From NCBI RefSeq assembly GCF_024714475.1, contig NZ_JAMZMI010000008.1, forward strand, positions 124,001 through 188,000: 64,000 nucleotides of DNA, read 5' to 3'. Under the pieces are notes generated by a model. It did not search any database. It was not told where the DNA came from and saw only the letters and a list, made by a program, of their open reading frames with translations. Both the position numbers and the translations under genes were made by a program. This document shows positions 26,567 to 34,977 of this stretch, piece after piece; the stretch's first letter is position 1; each line of letters begins with the position of its first letter. This stretch comes from Marinoscillum sp. MHG1-6 (GTDB taxonomy: Bacteria > Bacteroidota > Bacteroidia > Cytophagales > Cyclobacteriaceae).

Positions 26567-27310
26567 ATGAGACAGATTTACAGCAACTACAACGAGGAGG
26601 ACTTTCAGGTATGGAAGTCATTGTTTGAGCGTCAGATGCTGAATCTGCCATATGCGGCCAGTACTGAATTTCTGGAAGGGCTCAATCATACTCAGTTTGT
26701 AGCGGATCGAATTCCTGATTTCTCTGAAACCAATGAGGTCCTGCAACAACTGACCGGATGGAGGCTTGCTGTGGTTCCCGGGATTGTTCCCGATTACACC
26801 TTCTTTGAGCTCATGTCAAATAAGCGCTTCCCAGCGACCACCTGGCTGCGAAAAATGGAAGAGCTCGATTACCTGGAAGAGCCAGATATGTTTCATGATG
26901 TATTTGCTCATGTTCCACTGTTGACGAATCAACATTTTGTAGACTTCCTGGAAGAACTGAGTAAAATAGGGTTGGAGTACAGTGGTAATGATTATGCCAT
27001 TGAGCTGTTATCAAGGGTTTACTGGTTTACCGTGGAGTTCGGGCTGATTCTTGAAAGAGAAGGCTTGAGGATTTATGGAGCCGGGATTCTGTCTTCTGCG
27101 GGTGAAACGAAGTACTGCTTATCAGATGAGCCGAGACATCATGAGTTTGATGTCCAACAGATTATTGATACGCCTTACCGGAAGGATGTTTTCCAAACGG
27201 ATTACTTCATCATTGAATCTTACGATCAGCTGTATCATAGTATTCCTGAAGTCAAAAGGCTCTTAAAACAGGCTCTGGAAAAAAGACCGGAAGAATCTGT
27301 GTCTGCTTAA
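26567..27310 (+). CDS. phhA: Phenylalanine 4-hydroxylase
   Basis: 247 residues, a single catalytic domain as in other bacterial enzymes. The iron site is clear: FHDVFAHVPLL holds the two His ligands and YWFTVEFGLI holds the Glu. AGILSSAGETKYCLSD is the pterin/substrate loop. It converts phenylalanine to tyrosine with tetrahydrobiopterin and O2. No pterin-4a-carbinolamine dehydratase gene is adjacent. Confidence 0.94.
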   Translation: MRQIYSNYNEEDFQVWKSLFERQMLNLPYAASTEFLEGLNHTQFVADRIPDFSETNEVLQQLTGWRLAVVPGIVPDYTFFELMSNKRFPATTWLRKMEELDYLEEPDMFHDVFAHVPLLTNQHFVDFLEELSKIGLEYSGNDYAIELLSRVYWFTVEFGLILEREGLRIYGAGILSSAGETKYCLSDEPRHHEFDVQQIIDTPYRKDVFQTDYFIIESYDQLYHSIPEVKRLLKQALEKRPEESVSA

Positions 27311-27321
27311 TCCAAGCTTCC

Positions 27322-27329
27322 TAACTTTG
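27322..27329 (+). promoter_or_regulatory. Candidate -7 box before hisH (TAACTTTG)
   Basis: TAACTTTG matches TAnnTTTG, 45 bp before hisH. A terminator-like hairpin lies between it and the gene. Confidence 0.35.
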
Positions 27330-27340
27330 GCCTTCATTTC

Positions 27341-27366
27341 GGTTGTGGCGATCCACAGCCTTTTTT
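27341..27366 (+). terminator. Terminator or attenuator before hisH
   Basis: GGTTGTGG pairs with CCACAGCC (one wobble) around CGAT, followed by six T, ending only 7 bp before the hisH ATG. It can end the phhA transcript. If a promoter at 27322 is used it would act as an attenuator. Confidence 0.7.
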
Positions 27367-27373
27367 ATTTCTA

Positions 27374-27964
27374 ATGAAGGTAGCAATTGTAAAATATAAT
27401 GCCGGTAACATCCAGTCGGTAAAGTTCGCTTTGAGCCGTTTGGGCGTAGAGCAGCCGATACTTACCGATGATCCGGAGGAGATCAGAAGTGCAGATAAGG
27501 TGATATTCCCAGGTCAGGGAGAAGCCAGTACGGCGATGAAGAGCTTGAATGAAGCGGGACTGGTTGCGGTATTGAAAAATTTAAATCAACCGTTTTTAGG
27601 TGTTTGTTTGGGAATGCAATTGATGTGCGAGTACACCGAGGAAAACAATACCAAATGCATTGGGATCATTCCCGAAACGGTCAAAAAATTCAATCCATCA
27701 TCGGATATGAAGGTGCCGCATATGGGGTGGAATAATATTTACGACCTCAAATCACCAATTTTCTCTGGAGTGGCCGATGAGGAGTATATCTACTTCGTAC
27801 ATAGCTATTACGTACCTAAGTGTGATCATACCATTGCTGAATGTGATTACCTGTTGCCATTCAGTGCGGCGATTCAAAAGGACAACTACTTTGCGGTACA
27901 GGCACACCCTGAAAAGAGTGCTGACACCGGAATGAAAATATTGGAAAACTTCTTAAAACTTTGA
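27374..27964 (+). CDS. hisH: Imidazole glycerol phosphate synthase, glutaminase subunit
   Basis: 196 residues. The class I amidotransferase triad is visible: Cys in GVCLGMQLM (about 78), and His and Glu in AHPEKS (about 179-181). It supplies ammonia to HisF in histidine and AICAR formation. First gene of a compact hisH-hisA-hisF-hisIE block with gaps of one base; hisG, hisD, hisC and hisB are not in the window. Confidence 0.97.
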   Translation: MKVAIVKYNAGNIQSVKFALSRLGVEQPILTDDPEEIRSADKVIFPGQGEASTAMKSLNEAGLVAVLKNLNQPFLGVCLGMQLMCEYTEENNTKCIGIIPETVKKFNPSSDMKVPHMGWNNIYDLKSPIFSGVADEEYIYFVHSYYVPKCDHTIAECDYLLPFSAAIQKDNYFAVQAHPEKSADTGMKILENFLKL

Positions 27965-27965
27965 G

Positions 27966-28679
27966 ATGGACATCATCCCTGCGATAGATATTATTGGTGG
28001 TAAATGTGTACGGCTAACCAAAGGCGATTACAACCAGATGAAGCAGTATGCTGATAACCCTGTAGAAGTAGCTCAAAGCTTTGAAGCGGCTGGTATCAGA
28101 AGGCTTCATGTGGTGGACCTGGATGGAGCAAAGGCTAGTCACGTTGTGAACCTTGAAGTGTTGAAGAACATTACTTCAAATACCTCCCTCCATGTTGATT
28201 TTGGTGGTGGGGTGAAAACTCGTGAGGATTTGGAGAAGGCCCTGGATGCTGGGGCTAAGCAAGTAACGGCAGGGAGTATCGCGGCTAAAAATCCTGAGTT
28301 GGTCAAGGAGTGGATCAAGGAGTACGGTGGTGATAAAATAATCCTTGGGGCTGATGTGCTGGACGAAAAGGTAATGGTATCGGGCTGGCAGGAGTCTTCC
28401 GGTTTGGATCTGTTTGAATACCTCAGAGATTATACCGCCTCAGGTATTGGTGAGGTGATTTGTACAGACATCTCAAAGGATGGAGCCCTTCAGGGACCTT
28501 CTTTTGGATTGTATGATAAGATATTGAGCGAATTCCCCAAATTGAAACTCATTGCAAGTGGAGGAGTTTCGGAATACGATGACCTGATGAAGCTGGAAGC
28601 ACTGGATCTGAGTGGGACGATCGTAGGAAAAGCGTATTATGAGGGAAGAATTACCCTGGAACAATTAGCGCAGTTTTGA
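27966..28679 (+). CDS. hisA: Phosphoribosylformimino-5-aminoimidazole carboxamide ribotide isomerase
   Basis: 237-residue TIM barrel with the N-terminal catalytic Asp in [15 protein letters not shown], the phosphate loop VDFGGGVKT and the second Asp in [11 protein letters not shown]. It opens the ProFAR ring to give PRFAR. Separated by one base from hisH and hisF. Confidence 0.97.
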   Translation: MDIIPAIDIIGGKCVRLTKGDYNQMKQYADNPVEVAQSFEAAGIRRLHVVDLDGAKASHVVNLEVLKNITSNTSLHVDFGGGVKTREDLEKALDAGAKQVTAGSIAAKNPELVKEWIKEYGGDKIILGADVLDEKVMVSGWQESSGLDLFEYLRDYTASGIGEVICTDISKDGALQGPSFGLYDKILSEFPKLKLIASGGVSEYDDLMKLEALDLSGTIVGKAYYEGRITLEQLAQF

Positions 28680-28680
28680 T

Positions 28681-29436
28681 ATGCTGACAAAGAGAATTAT
28701 ACCTTGTTTGGATGTGAAAGATGGCCGTACGGTCAAAGGCGTCAACTTTGTAGATTTACGCGATGCAGGTGATCCCGTAGAACTGGCGGATCGTTACGCG
28801 AAGGAAGGCGCGGACGAATTGGTTTTTTTGGACATCTCTGCAACACTGGAAAAGCGAAAGACCCTCGTGGATTTGGTGAAGAGTGTAGCAGAGGCGGTTC
28901 ATATTCCTTTCACTGTGGGAGGAGGAATCAGTTCTGTAAGTGATGTGAAGGCTTTGTTGGATGCGGGTGCCGATAAAGTGTCGGTGAACTCTTCAGCGGT
29001 GAAGAATCCGGGTCTGATCAATGAGCTCTCCAATGAGTTTGGATCTCAGTGTATCGTAGTGGCTATTGATTCTCGAAATGTTGATGGAGTGGACCTCGTG
29101 CATACGCATGGAGGCACGAAACCAACCGAGTTGAAGACATTGGAATGGGCTAAGGAAGTGGAAGAAAGAGGAGCGGGAGAGATCTTGCTTACCTCGATGG
29201 ATCACGACGGAACCAAGGCCGGATTTGCCATGGAATTGACCAAACAACTCTCTGAAACCCTGAGTATTCCGGTGATTGCTTCGGGCGGAGGGGGAACCGA
29301 GCAGCATTTTAAAGATATATTTGTGGGCGGAAAGGCAGATGCAGCATTGGCTGCGAGTATTTTCCACTATAAAGAGGTAGAGATTGCTCACCTTAAAAAT
29401 GAATTGAAAAAAGTAAATATCCCCGTTAGATTATAA
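28681..29436 (+). CDS. hisF: Imidazole glycerol phosphate synthase, cyclase subunit
   Basis: 251-residue TIM barrel. [18 protein letters not shown] contains the catalytic Asp, VGGGISS and IASGGGG are the phosphate loops and [13 protein letters not shown] carries the second Asp. It works with HisH. Its stop overlaps the hisIE start by one base (TAATG). Confidence 0.97.
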   Translation: MLTKRIIPCLDVKDGRTVKGVNFVDLRDAGDPVELADRYAKEGADELVFLDISATLEKRKTLVDLVKSVAEAVHIPFTVGGGISSVSDVKALLDAGADKVSVNSSAVKNPGLINELSNEFGSQCIVVAIDSRNVDGVDLVHTHGGTKPTELKTLEWAKEVEERGAGEILLTSMDHDGTKAGFAMELTKQLSETLSIPVIASGGGGTEQHFKDIFVGGKADAALAASIFHYKEVEIAHLKNELKKVNIPVRL

Positions 29437-30032
29437 TGGAACTGGATTTCGCAAAAGGAGACGGACTGATCCCGGCCATCATTCAGGATGAGTTGACAGG
29501 TAAAGTCCTGATGTTGGGTTACATGAATGAAGAGTCATTGGCAGAAACAGAAAAGTCTGGTAAGGTGACCTTCTTTAGTCGATCAAAAAACAGGCTTTGG
29601 ACGAAGGGAGAGACCTCGGGCAATTTTCTTCATGTCAAAGAGATCATTCCTGATTGCGATAAGGACACCCTCCTGATTAAGGCTAACCCCGTGGGTCCTG
29701 CCTGCCATACCGGTGCGGATACTTGCTTCAATGAGACTAACTCCGATCCCCTTAAATTCCTCAACTATTTGACGCAAGTAATAGAGGATCGTAAAAACAG
29801 CACTCCTGACAAATCCTATACAAGCAGCTTATTTGCCAAAGGGGTGAATAAGGTGGCTCAAAAGGTAGGAGAGGAAGCCGTGGAAGTGGTTATTGAGGCC
29901 ATGGACAACAACAACGATCTTCTCAAAACGGAATCTGCAGATTTGATTTTTCACCTGATGGTGCTTTTGGCACACCAGGGATTGTCATTGGCTGATGTTG
30001 TGAAGATATTGGAGGACCGACACAAGAAGTAA
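29436..30032 (+). CDS. hisIE: Bifunctional phosphoribosyl-AMP cyclohydrolase / phosphoribosyl-ATP pyrophosphatase
   Basis: 198 residues. The HisI half (about 1-105) has FSRSKNRLWTKGETSGN and the metal-binding cysteines of GPACHTGADTCF. The HisE half (about 110-198) has KVAQKVGEEAVEVVIEA and ADLIFHLMVLL. It catalyses steps two and three of histidine synthesis. Last gene of the block, convergent and directly abutting the next gene. Confidence 0.97.
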   Translation: MELDFAKGDGLIPAIIQDELTGKVLMLGYMNEESLAETEKSGKVTFFSRSKNRLWTKGETSGNFLHVKEIIPDCDKDTLLIKANPVGPACHTGADTCFNETNSDPLKFLNYLTQVIEDRKNSTPDKSYTSSLFAKGVNKVAQKVGEEAVEVVIEAMDNNNDLLKTESADLIFHLMVLLAHQGLSLADVVKILEDRHKK

Positions 30033-30713
30033 CTACCTTCTTCCTCCTTTGATTTGTTTTACCAGGGTTACAGAGATATCAATACCCCCTCCGAATGCTT
30101 TCTTTAGATCAGGTCTAAGCGTAGAAACATCCCCTTTGGAATATTTCCGCGCATTGTATTGAATGAATCGGTAACGAACCGATGGCCTGATGAGAAAACG
30201 ATTAACAATGTCAAATGTAGCTCCACCTTCCAGATGAAAGCCGACAGCAGGGTTATAATAGATGCGTCCTTTATAATCGTTGTTTTCTGTCCTTCTTAGT
30301 TTACCGGGAAAAGCTAATTGTGCACCTGCTCCGGCAAAAACATTGGGAATGTAGCGGTTTCGGATTTCGAAGTAACGATTGACTCCTCCCAAAATGATCT
30401 TCTTATTCCAGCCAAAGGCAGTTTTTCGGGTTTGACCATTCACTTCTTCGAAGTGTAAATTGAGGCTTTGAGTAAAACCAAGTGTGCCATACCAGTAAAG
30501 GTCGTTGGGTAATTCACCTTCAAGGCCCGCCTCTAATCCAAGCCCCCCGCCGGGGCTGAAAAAGGTCTTAATCCCATTGAAATCCTGACTGATATAATCA
30601 AGTCCGATCCCCACATTTAACCGACCGATCAGGTTCAGGTCTTGAGATTTGGCTAAAAAAGGGGCAAAAAAGCATACAAGGATCAGTAAACAAGCTGGTA
30701 ATGTCCTAATCAT
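30033..30713 (-). CDS. Outer-membrane beta-barrel-type hypothetical protein
   Basis: 226 residues with a signal peptide (about 1-23) and alternating amphipathic strands ending in a charged tail. Segments such as RYFEIRNRYIPNVFAGAGAQLAFPG and the closing GGGIDISVTLVKQIK resemble small porin-like or OprF-N-like barrels. I cannot assign a substrate. Its stop abuts that of hisIE. Confidence 0.7.
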   Translation of the reverse strand: MIRTLPACLLILVCFFAPFLAKSQDLNLIGRLNVGIGLDYISQDFNGIKTFFSPGGGLGLEAGLEGELPNDLYWYGTLGFTQSLNLHFEEVNGQTRKTAFGWNKKIILGGVNRYFEIRNRYIPNVFAGAGAQLAFPGKLRRTENNDYKGRIYYNPAVGFHLEGGATFDIVNRFLIRPSVRYRFIQYNARKYSKGDVSTLRPDLKKAFGGGIDISVTLVKQIKGGRR

Positions 30714-30900
30714 CTGAGACTATTTTGACGTTTACCTGGCAATATAATCAAGCCTTATTGAACAGCAAGGGCAAGGTTGCTTTTGCAAGATTTCAATGGT
30801 GTATTGTACTTTATTGATTCGCCGCCCATCATGTTGTGTGTCAGTAACTTCCATTTGGTGGATATTTTACTTATTTTTCATTAACCCAAAACCGTCTATC

Positions 30901-32385
30901 ATGACTAAATATGATGTAATCATTGTTGGCGCTGGTCCTGCAGGATATGCCGCTGCCATGCGCGCCGTAGATTTTCACAAAAAGGTATTGTTAATTGAAA
31001 AGAAGCAAATTGGTGGAGCAGGAATCCATCATGGAGCGCTTTGGAGTAAAACCTGGTGGGAGCTGAGTAGGGAGGCGGCCTCTCTGCGGAAACATCAAAA
31101 GGCCTTTAATACCATCAACACAGCTTTTGACTTTCAAAGTATTAAAGCTGAGGTGAGGCAGGCGGTTAATGAACGAATGGAACAGCTGGAGCATCACATG
31201 CAGAATATCAATGTTTCCAGGGAGGAGGACCATCTTGATTTTTTGGTGGGAAATGCGCGTGTCGTTGGGAATCATGAGGTGGAGGTGAATACCATGGATG
31301 GTGTTAAAAAGGTGGAGGGAGAATATATCATTTTGGCAACAGGTAGCTCTCCCAGGAAATTGTCTCATCTACCGATTGACGAAGAGCATGTTTATACGAG
31401 TGATGGACTGGATAAATTAGAAGATTTCCCCAAAAGCATTGTGATTGTCGGGGCCGGGGTCATTGGATGTGAGTTTGCTACCATTTTCTCCAATTTCGGA
31501 AAGACGAAGGTCCATCTGATAGATAAAGGTGATCGTATCCTTCCATTTGAGGATGAGGATGTGGTAAAAGTGATAGAACGGAACCTTGAGGCCAAGAATG
31601 TTTTGATACACAGAAATTCCAGGCTCATAGATATGAAAATTGAGAATGGCATGGTGGTTTATACCTTGGAGTATACCGACGGCAGTAAAGAGGTTTTTAG
31701 GGTTGAAAAGGCCCTGGTTTCTGTTGGACGTGTCCCCACATATAATGGGCTCTTTGATGAATCAGTAAAAGTGGACATAGATGAGCGAGGTATTATTGAC
31801 GATCGAACTCAAACATCAATACCGAACATCTATGCTGTAGGGGATATCACAGCCGATATTTCACTGGTGAACGTTGGTGAACTGGAAGGGCGGTTTGCCA
31901 TTGAAAGGATCTATGGAAAGCCGGAACGTGATCTGGTATACGAGAATATAAGCACGATCATGTTTCTTGATCCTGAAGTTGCAGGAGTCGGGATGAATGA
32001 AATACAGGCACAGCAAAAGGGGTTGGACTACAAAGTGGTGAGTATCGACTATTCATGTATCCCAAGAGCGATAGCCATGCGCAACACCCAGGGGTTTATC
32101 AAAATCCTGGTGACCAATGATGACAAATTTGAAGTGCTGGGAATGCGCGTGGTAGGAGAGCATGCTTCCAGTGCCATTCAGGCGGTAGCATTGCTGATTT
32201 CGATGGGCAAAGGCATGAAAGAGCTTGCAGAGTTGATACATCCTCACCCGTCCATTATTGAGGGAATTCAGGAATGCGGCCGAATGTTATTGGGAAAATC
32301 TATGCTTAAACCTGCTGTGTTGAGAAATGCCATGACTTGTAAAACCTATGATCATGGAAAATATGCTGACCTGATCGTCAATTAG
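30901..32385 (+). CDS. Pyridine nucleotide-disulfide oxidoreductase fold flavoprotein, SthA-like
   Basis: 494 residues from MTKYDVIIVGAG. An upstream start at 30796 would add a hydrophobic, cysteine-rich stretch that does not belong to the family. FAD motif GAGPAGYAAAM (about 9-19), NAD motif IVGAGVIGCEFA (about 180), the second FAD motif IYAVGDIT (about 315) and the dimerisation domain ending near 470 are all present. The redox-active CxxxxC of dihydrolipoamide dehydrogenases is absent: the segment reads IGGAGIHHGALWSK. This argues for a transhydrogenase (SthA-like) or other NAD(P)H reductase instead of a disulfide reductase. Confidence 0.82.
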   Translation: MTKYDVIIVGAGPAGYAAAMRAVDFHKKVLLIEKKQIGGAGIHHGALWSKTWWELSREAASLRKHQKAFNTINTAFDFQSIKAEVRQAVNERMEQLEHHMQNINVSREEDHLDFLVGNARVVGNHEVEVNTMDGVKKVEGEYIILATGSSPRKLSHLPIDEEHVYTSDGLDKLEDFPKSIVIVGAGVIGCEFATIFSNFGKTKVHLIDKGDRILPFEDEDVVKVIERNLEAKNVLIHRNSRLIDMKIENGMVVYTLEYTDGSKEVFRVEKALVSVGRVPTYNGLFDESVKVDIDERGIIDDRTQTSIPNIYAVGDITADISLVNVGELEGRFAIERIYGKPERDLVYENISTIMFLDPEVAGVGMNEIQAQQKGLDYKVVSIDYSCIPRAIAMRNTQGFIKILVTNDDKFEVLGMRVVGEHASSAIQAVALLISMGKGMKELAELIHPHPSIIEGIQECGRMLLGKSMLKPAVLRNAMTCKTYDHGKYADLIVN

Positions 32386-32999
32386 TCTTCCCAGGCAATG
32401 TCTTCAGGTAGTGCGAAGACTTCTTCAGGAATCTCGCAGTTTTCTTCCAGTTTAACAGAGACCATTTCATAGCTTAATCCGGGTAGGGATTTGGCTTGAC
32501 GGAGGGTTATTCCTTGCCAACTCCAAATGGAGGTAGTTGACCCTTTAGAGAATTCCCAAACGGTTACAGGATATTCGAGGTGCGTAGTGTCTGATGACCT
32601 GACAGCTCCCTGTTCCTCCATGATCGCATTGATAACGTAAGCTCTATCCTTATAGCCCATAAGCTGGCTCCATGCCTTTTGTTTGGCTCTTGATCCTTTT
32701 TTGGAGTCGAGGTTAACCTGGTAATAAAAGTCACCATCGACGAGTTCAATAGTTTTCTCCGTACTTGTCATTCCAAAGCGCACAATAGTGATTTCTTTAA
32801 TCAGGACTTCTCTCCATCCATTTCTGTCAAAGTAAAGCGTTGCTGTACCACTAGCGTCTCCTGTTATTTCAAAGGATACTTTTCCAGAGGCTAGGGGGTG
32901 CTTTCCTTTGAGCTGAGTATCAAGCTCTATAGAGTTTCCATTTTGTGCCAGTATCGGAAATTGAAGGATGAGGCAGGCAAGTGCAAGAATAAATTTCAT
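32382..32999 (-). CDS. Exported hypothetical protein, 205 aa
   Basis: A signal peptide (about 1-18, ending in LAQNGNS) precedes a beta-strand-rich domain with a central YFDRNGWREVLIKE segment, resembling DUF4412-like periplasmic proteins. The stop codons of this gene and the convergent flavoprotein gene overlap by 4 bp. No catalytic motif seen. Confidence 0.65.
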   Translation of the reverse strand: MKFILALACLILQFPILAQNGNSIELDTQLKGKHPLASGKVSFEITGDASGTATLYFDRNGWREVLIKEITIVRFGMTSTEKTIELVDGDFYYQVNLDSKKGSRAKQKAWSQLMGYKDRAYVINAIMEEQGAVRSSDTTHLEYPVTVWEFSKGSTTSIWSWQGITLRQAKSLPGLSYEMVSVKLEENCEIPEEVFALPEDIAWED

Positions 33000-33282
33000 G
33001 ACTGTAAGCAGCGGGGTTGAGACTCAATATAATAAATCGAAGAGCAAAAAATAACCCTGACGCAAACGCCAGGGTCCCAACCAGCTATAGACAAGATTTC
33101 TGATTTATCAGAAATTTTATGTATCAAATGTAAAGTCCTTTTTATTTAAATCACTGCCAAATGACTTTAAAATGCTGCCAAAATTCAATTTAATAATAAT
33201 TTGTGTTATATGTAACTAATTGACTAAGAGAGTTTAACGGTTTTTTTGACGTTTTCATGGTATAATTATCAAAATTCAAGGT
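33000..33282. other. Intergenic region with a minus-strand terminator
   Basis: No gene. On the minus strand ACCCTGGCG and CGTCAGGGT (33075-33054) form a stem around TTTG, followed by TATTTTTT, a good terminator for the punA-nitroreductase transcript about 200 bp downstream of it. A second inverted repeat, ATTTCTGAT/ATCAGAAAT, lies at 33096-33115. The remaining AT-rich ~150 bp would be an unusually long 3' untranslated region or may hide a small RNA. Confidence 0.6.
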
Positions 33283-33942
33283 TTAATACCATTTGGATAC
33301 TTGATTCAGATTTTTTCTCTTAAAGTTAGGTACCATGGCATCTTTGGCGGGTAGCCCGACAGGTAATAACAGATAGGGTCTTTCTTCTTCTGGTCGGTCC
33401 AAAATCTTTCCCAGGAAGTTCATCGGGGAGGGGGTATGTGTTACCGTAACCAATCCGGCATTATGGATAGCTGAGATAAGGAAGCCACAGGCAATTCCCA
33501 CGGACTCATTCACATAGTAGTTGCTCGCTTTTGTTCCATCTATTCTGTCATAAACTTTTTTGAATACCACTATTAACCAGGGAGCTTCTTCCAGAAAAGG
33601 TTTCTCCCAGTTGGTGCCAATAGGTTTTAGGTCTTCCAGCCATCTTTCGCTCATGCGTCCATGGTAGCTGTCATATTCCTCTTTTTCGGCTGCCTTACGA
33701 ATCGCCTTTTTGGTATCAGGATCACTAACGGCACAAAATGTCCACGGTTGTTTATGCGCTCCGGAGGGTGCCGAGGAAGCCGTCATAATCAGATGCCCGA
33801 TTACTTTCCTTGATACTGGCTGGTCGCTAAAGTTCCTTACTGTTCTCCGCCGGTTCATAAACTCATCATAGGCCTGTGCCTGCTTTTCTCGATCTTCATT
33901 GGTGAATTGGATTGGCTGGTAGGGAATATGATCAGTGCTCAT
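33283..33942 (-). CDS. Iodotyrosine deiodinase-like nitroreductase
   Basis: 219 residues from MSTDHIPYQP, 10 bp after the punA stop. A longer frame runs into punA and is rejected. FMN-binding RRRTVRNFSD (about 31-40), SSAPSGAHKQPWTF (about 56-69) and the C-terminal VTVTHTP and LLLPVGLPAKDA match the IYD branch of the nitroreductase superfamily. The three residues that grip iodotyrosine in the mammalian enzyme are conserved in order and spacing: Glu89, Tyr93 and Lys114, within EEYDSYHGRM and TNWEK. Bacterial IYDs have been described in Bacteroidota. Physiological substrate here is unknown. Confidence 0.85.
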   Translation of the reverse strand: MSTDHIPYQPIQFTNEDREKQAQAYDEFMNRRRTVRNFSDQPVSRKVIGHLIMTASSAPSGAHKQPWTFCAVSDPDTKKAIRKAAEKEEYDSYHGRMSERWLEDLKPIGTNWEKPFLEEAPWLIVVFKKVYDRIDGTKASNYYVNESVGIACGFLISAIHNAGLVTVTHTPSPMNFLGKILDRPEEERPYLLLPVGLPAKDAMVPNFKRKNLNQVSKWY

Positions 33943-33952
33943 GACTAGTAGT

Positions 33953-34765
33953 TTACATTGATACAACAACTTCTTTGATGATGCTGATAAGTGATTTTTC
34001 GGCAATTGCAGCGGTTTCAAGAATTTCCTGAATGTTGATAGGCTGCAAATTGTCCGGATCGCAATCATCTGTTAATACGGAAATCGCTGCTACGCGAAGG
34101 CCCATTTGATTGGCCGCAATTACCTCAGGGACTGTAGACATCCCCACGACATCTGCTCCTGCGTTTCTCAAAAATCGATACTCGGCCTTTGTTTCCAAAC
34201 TGGGGCCTGGTACAGCGACGTACACGCCTTTATTTAATAAGATATCCAGTTTATTCGCAGCAACCATGATTTTGTCGTTAAGTTCTGGATCGTAAGGCTC
34301 ACTCATATCAGTAAAGATGGGGCCAAACTTTCCTGAATCTACCCCCCTTAAAGGATTTTCAGGTTGTAGGTTAATATGGTCGGTAATGAGCATTAATTCA
34401 CCTTTGTTCCATGTCAGGTTCATGCATCCCGCCGCATTGGATATAAAGAGACTTGATACTCCGAGCCATTTCAAAACACGGACCGGAAAAACAACCTGAT
34501 CCATGCTATATCCTTCGTAGTAGTGAAAGCGTCCTTGCATGGCAATTACTTTTTTTGAACCGATGGTTCCAAGAATAAGTTTCCCGGAATGGGATTCAAC
34601 CGTGCTTATTGGGAAATATGGAATATCCTTATAGTCAATGGATTTTTCAATATTGATTTCATTTACCAAACCACCTAAGCCTGTTCCAAGGATGATTGCT
34701 ATACTGGCTTGATCGTAACCGTGGTTTTTTAGAAAGGCACATGCCTCTTCTACTTTTTCTAACAT
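33953..34765 (-). CDS. punA: Purine nucleoside phosphorylase (trimeric type)
   Basis: 270 residues. ILGTGLGGLV (about 25) binds phosphate, and MQGRFHYYEGYS (about 76-87), FISNAAGCMN (about 110), VPGPSLETKAEYRF (Glu of the base site) and VGMSTVPEVIAA follow, the signature set of class I PNP. It cleaves (deoxy)purine nucleosides with phosphate. First gene of a two-gene operon with the IYD-like enzyme. Confidence 0.96.
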   Translation of the reverse strand: MLEKVEEACAFLKNHGYDQASIAIILGTGLGGLVNEINIEKSIDYKDIPYFPISTVESHSGKLILGTIGSKKVIAMQGRFHYYEGYSMDQVVFPVRVLKWLGVSSLFISNAAGCMNLTWNKGELMLITDHINLQPENPLRGVDSGKFGPIFTDMSEPYDPELNDKIMVAANKLDILLNKGVYVAVPGPSLETKAEYRFLRNAGADVVGMSTVPEVIAANQMGLRVAAISVLTDDCDPDNLQPINIQEILETAAIAEKSLISIIKEVVVSM

Positions 34766-34977
34766 ACGAGTTTAATTACCGATTAATTTCAAAACTTATC
34801 GTGGAAAATTAAATCAATTGGATACGATAAGATTCAATTCTGTTTTAAATTGGACTGAAATTTGTATTCATCGCCACATGATTGGGATAAACGGATTGCC
34901 CGGGCTAAGGTAGCTACTATTAGGGCTGGAAGGATTTCCCGATTTTGTGAATCATTTGTTAAACCAATTACAAGCAC

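Noticed and set aside
30796-30900. 35-aa extension of the SthA-like protein
   Set aside because: The FAD-binding beta strand starts immediately after MTKYDV in this family.
33943-34068. N-terminal extension of the nitroreductase into punA
   Set aside because: It overlaps conserved punA codons. MSTDHIPYQP is 10 bp after the punA stop, as expected in an operon.
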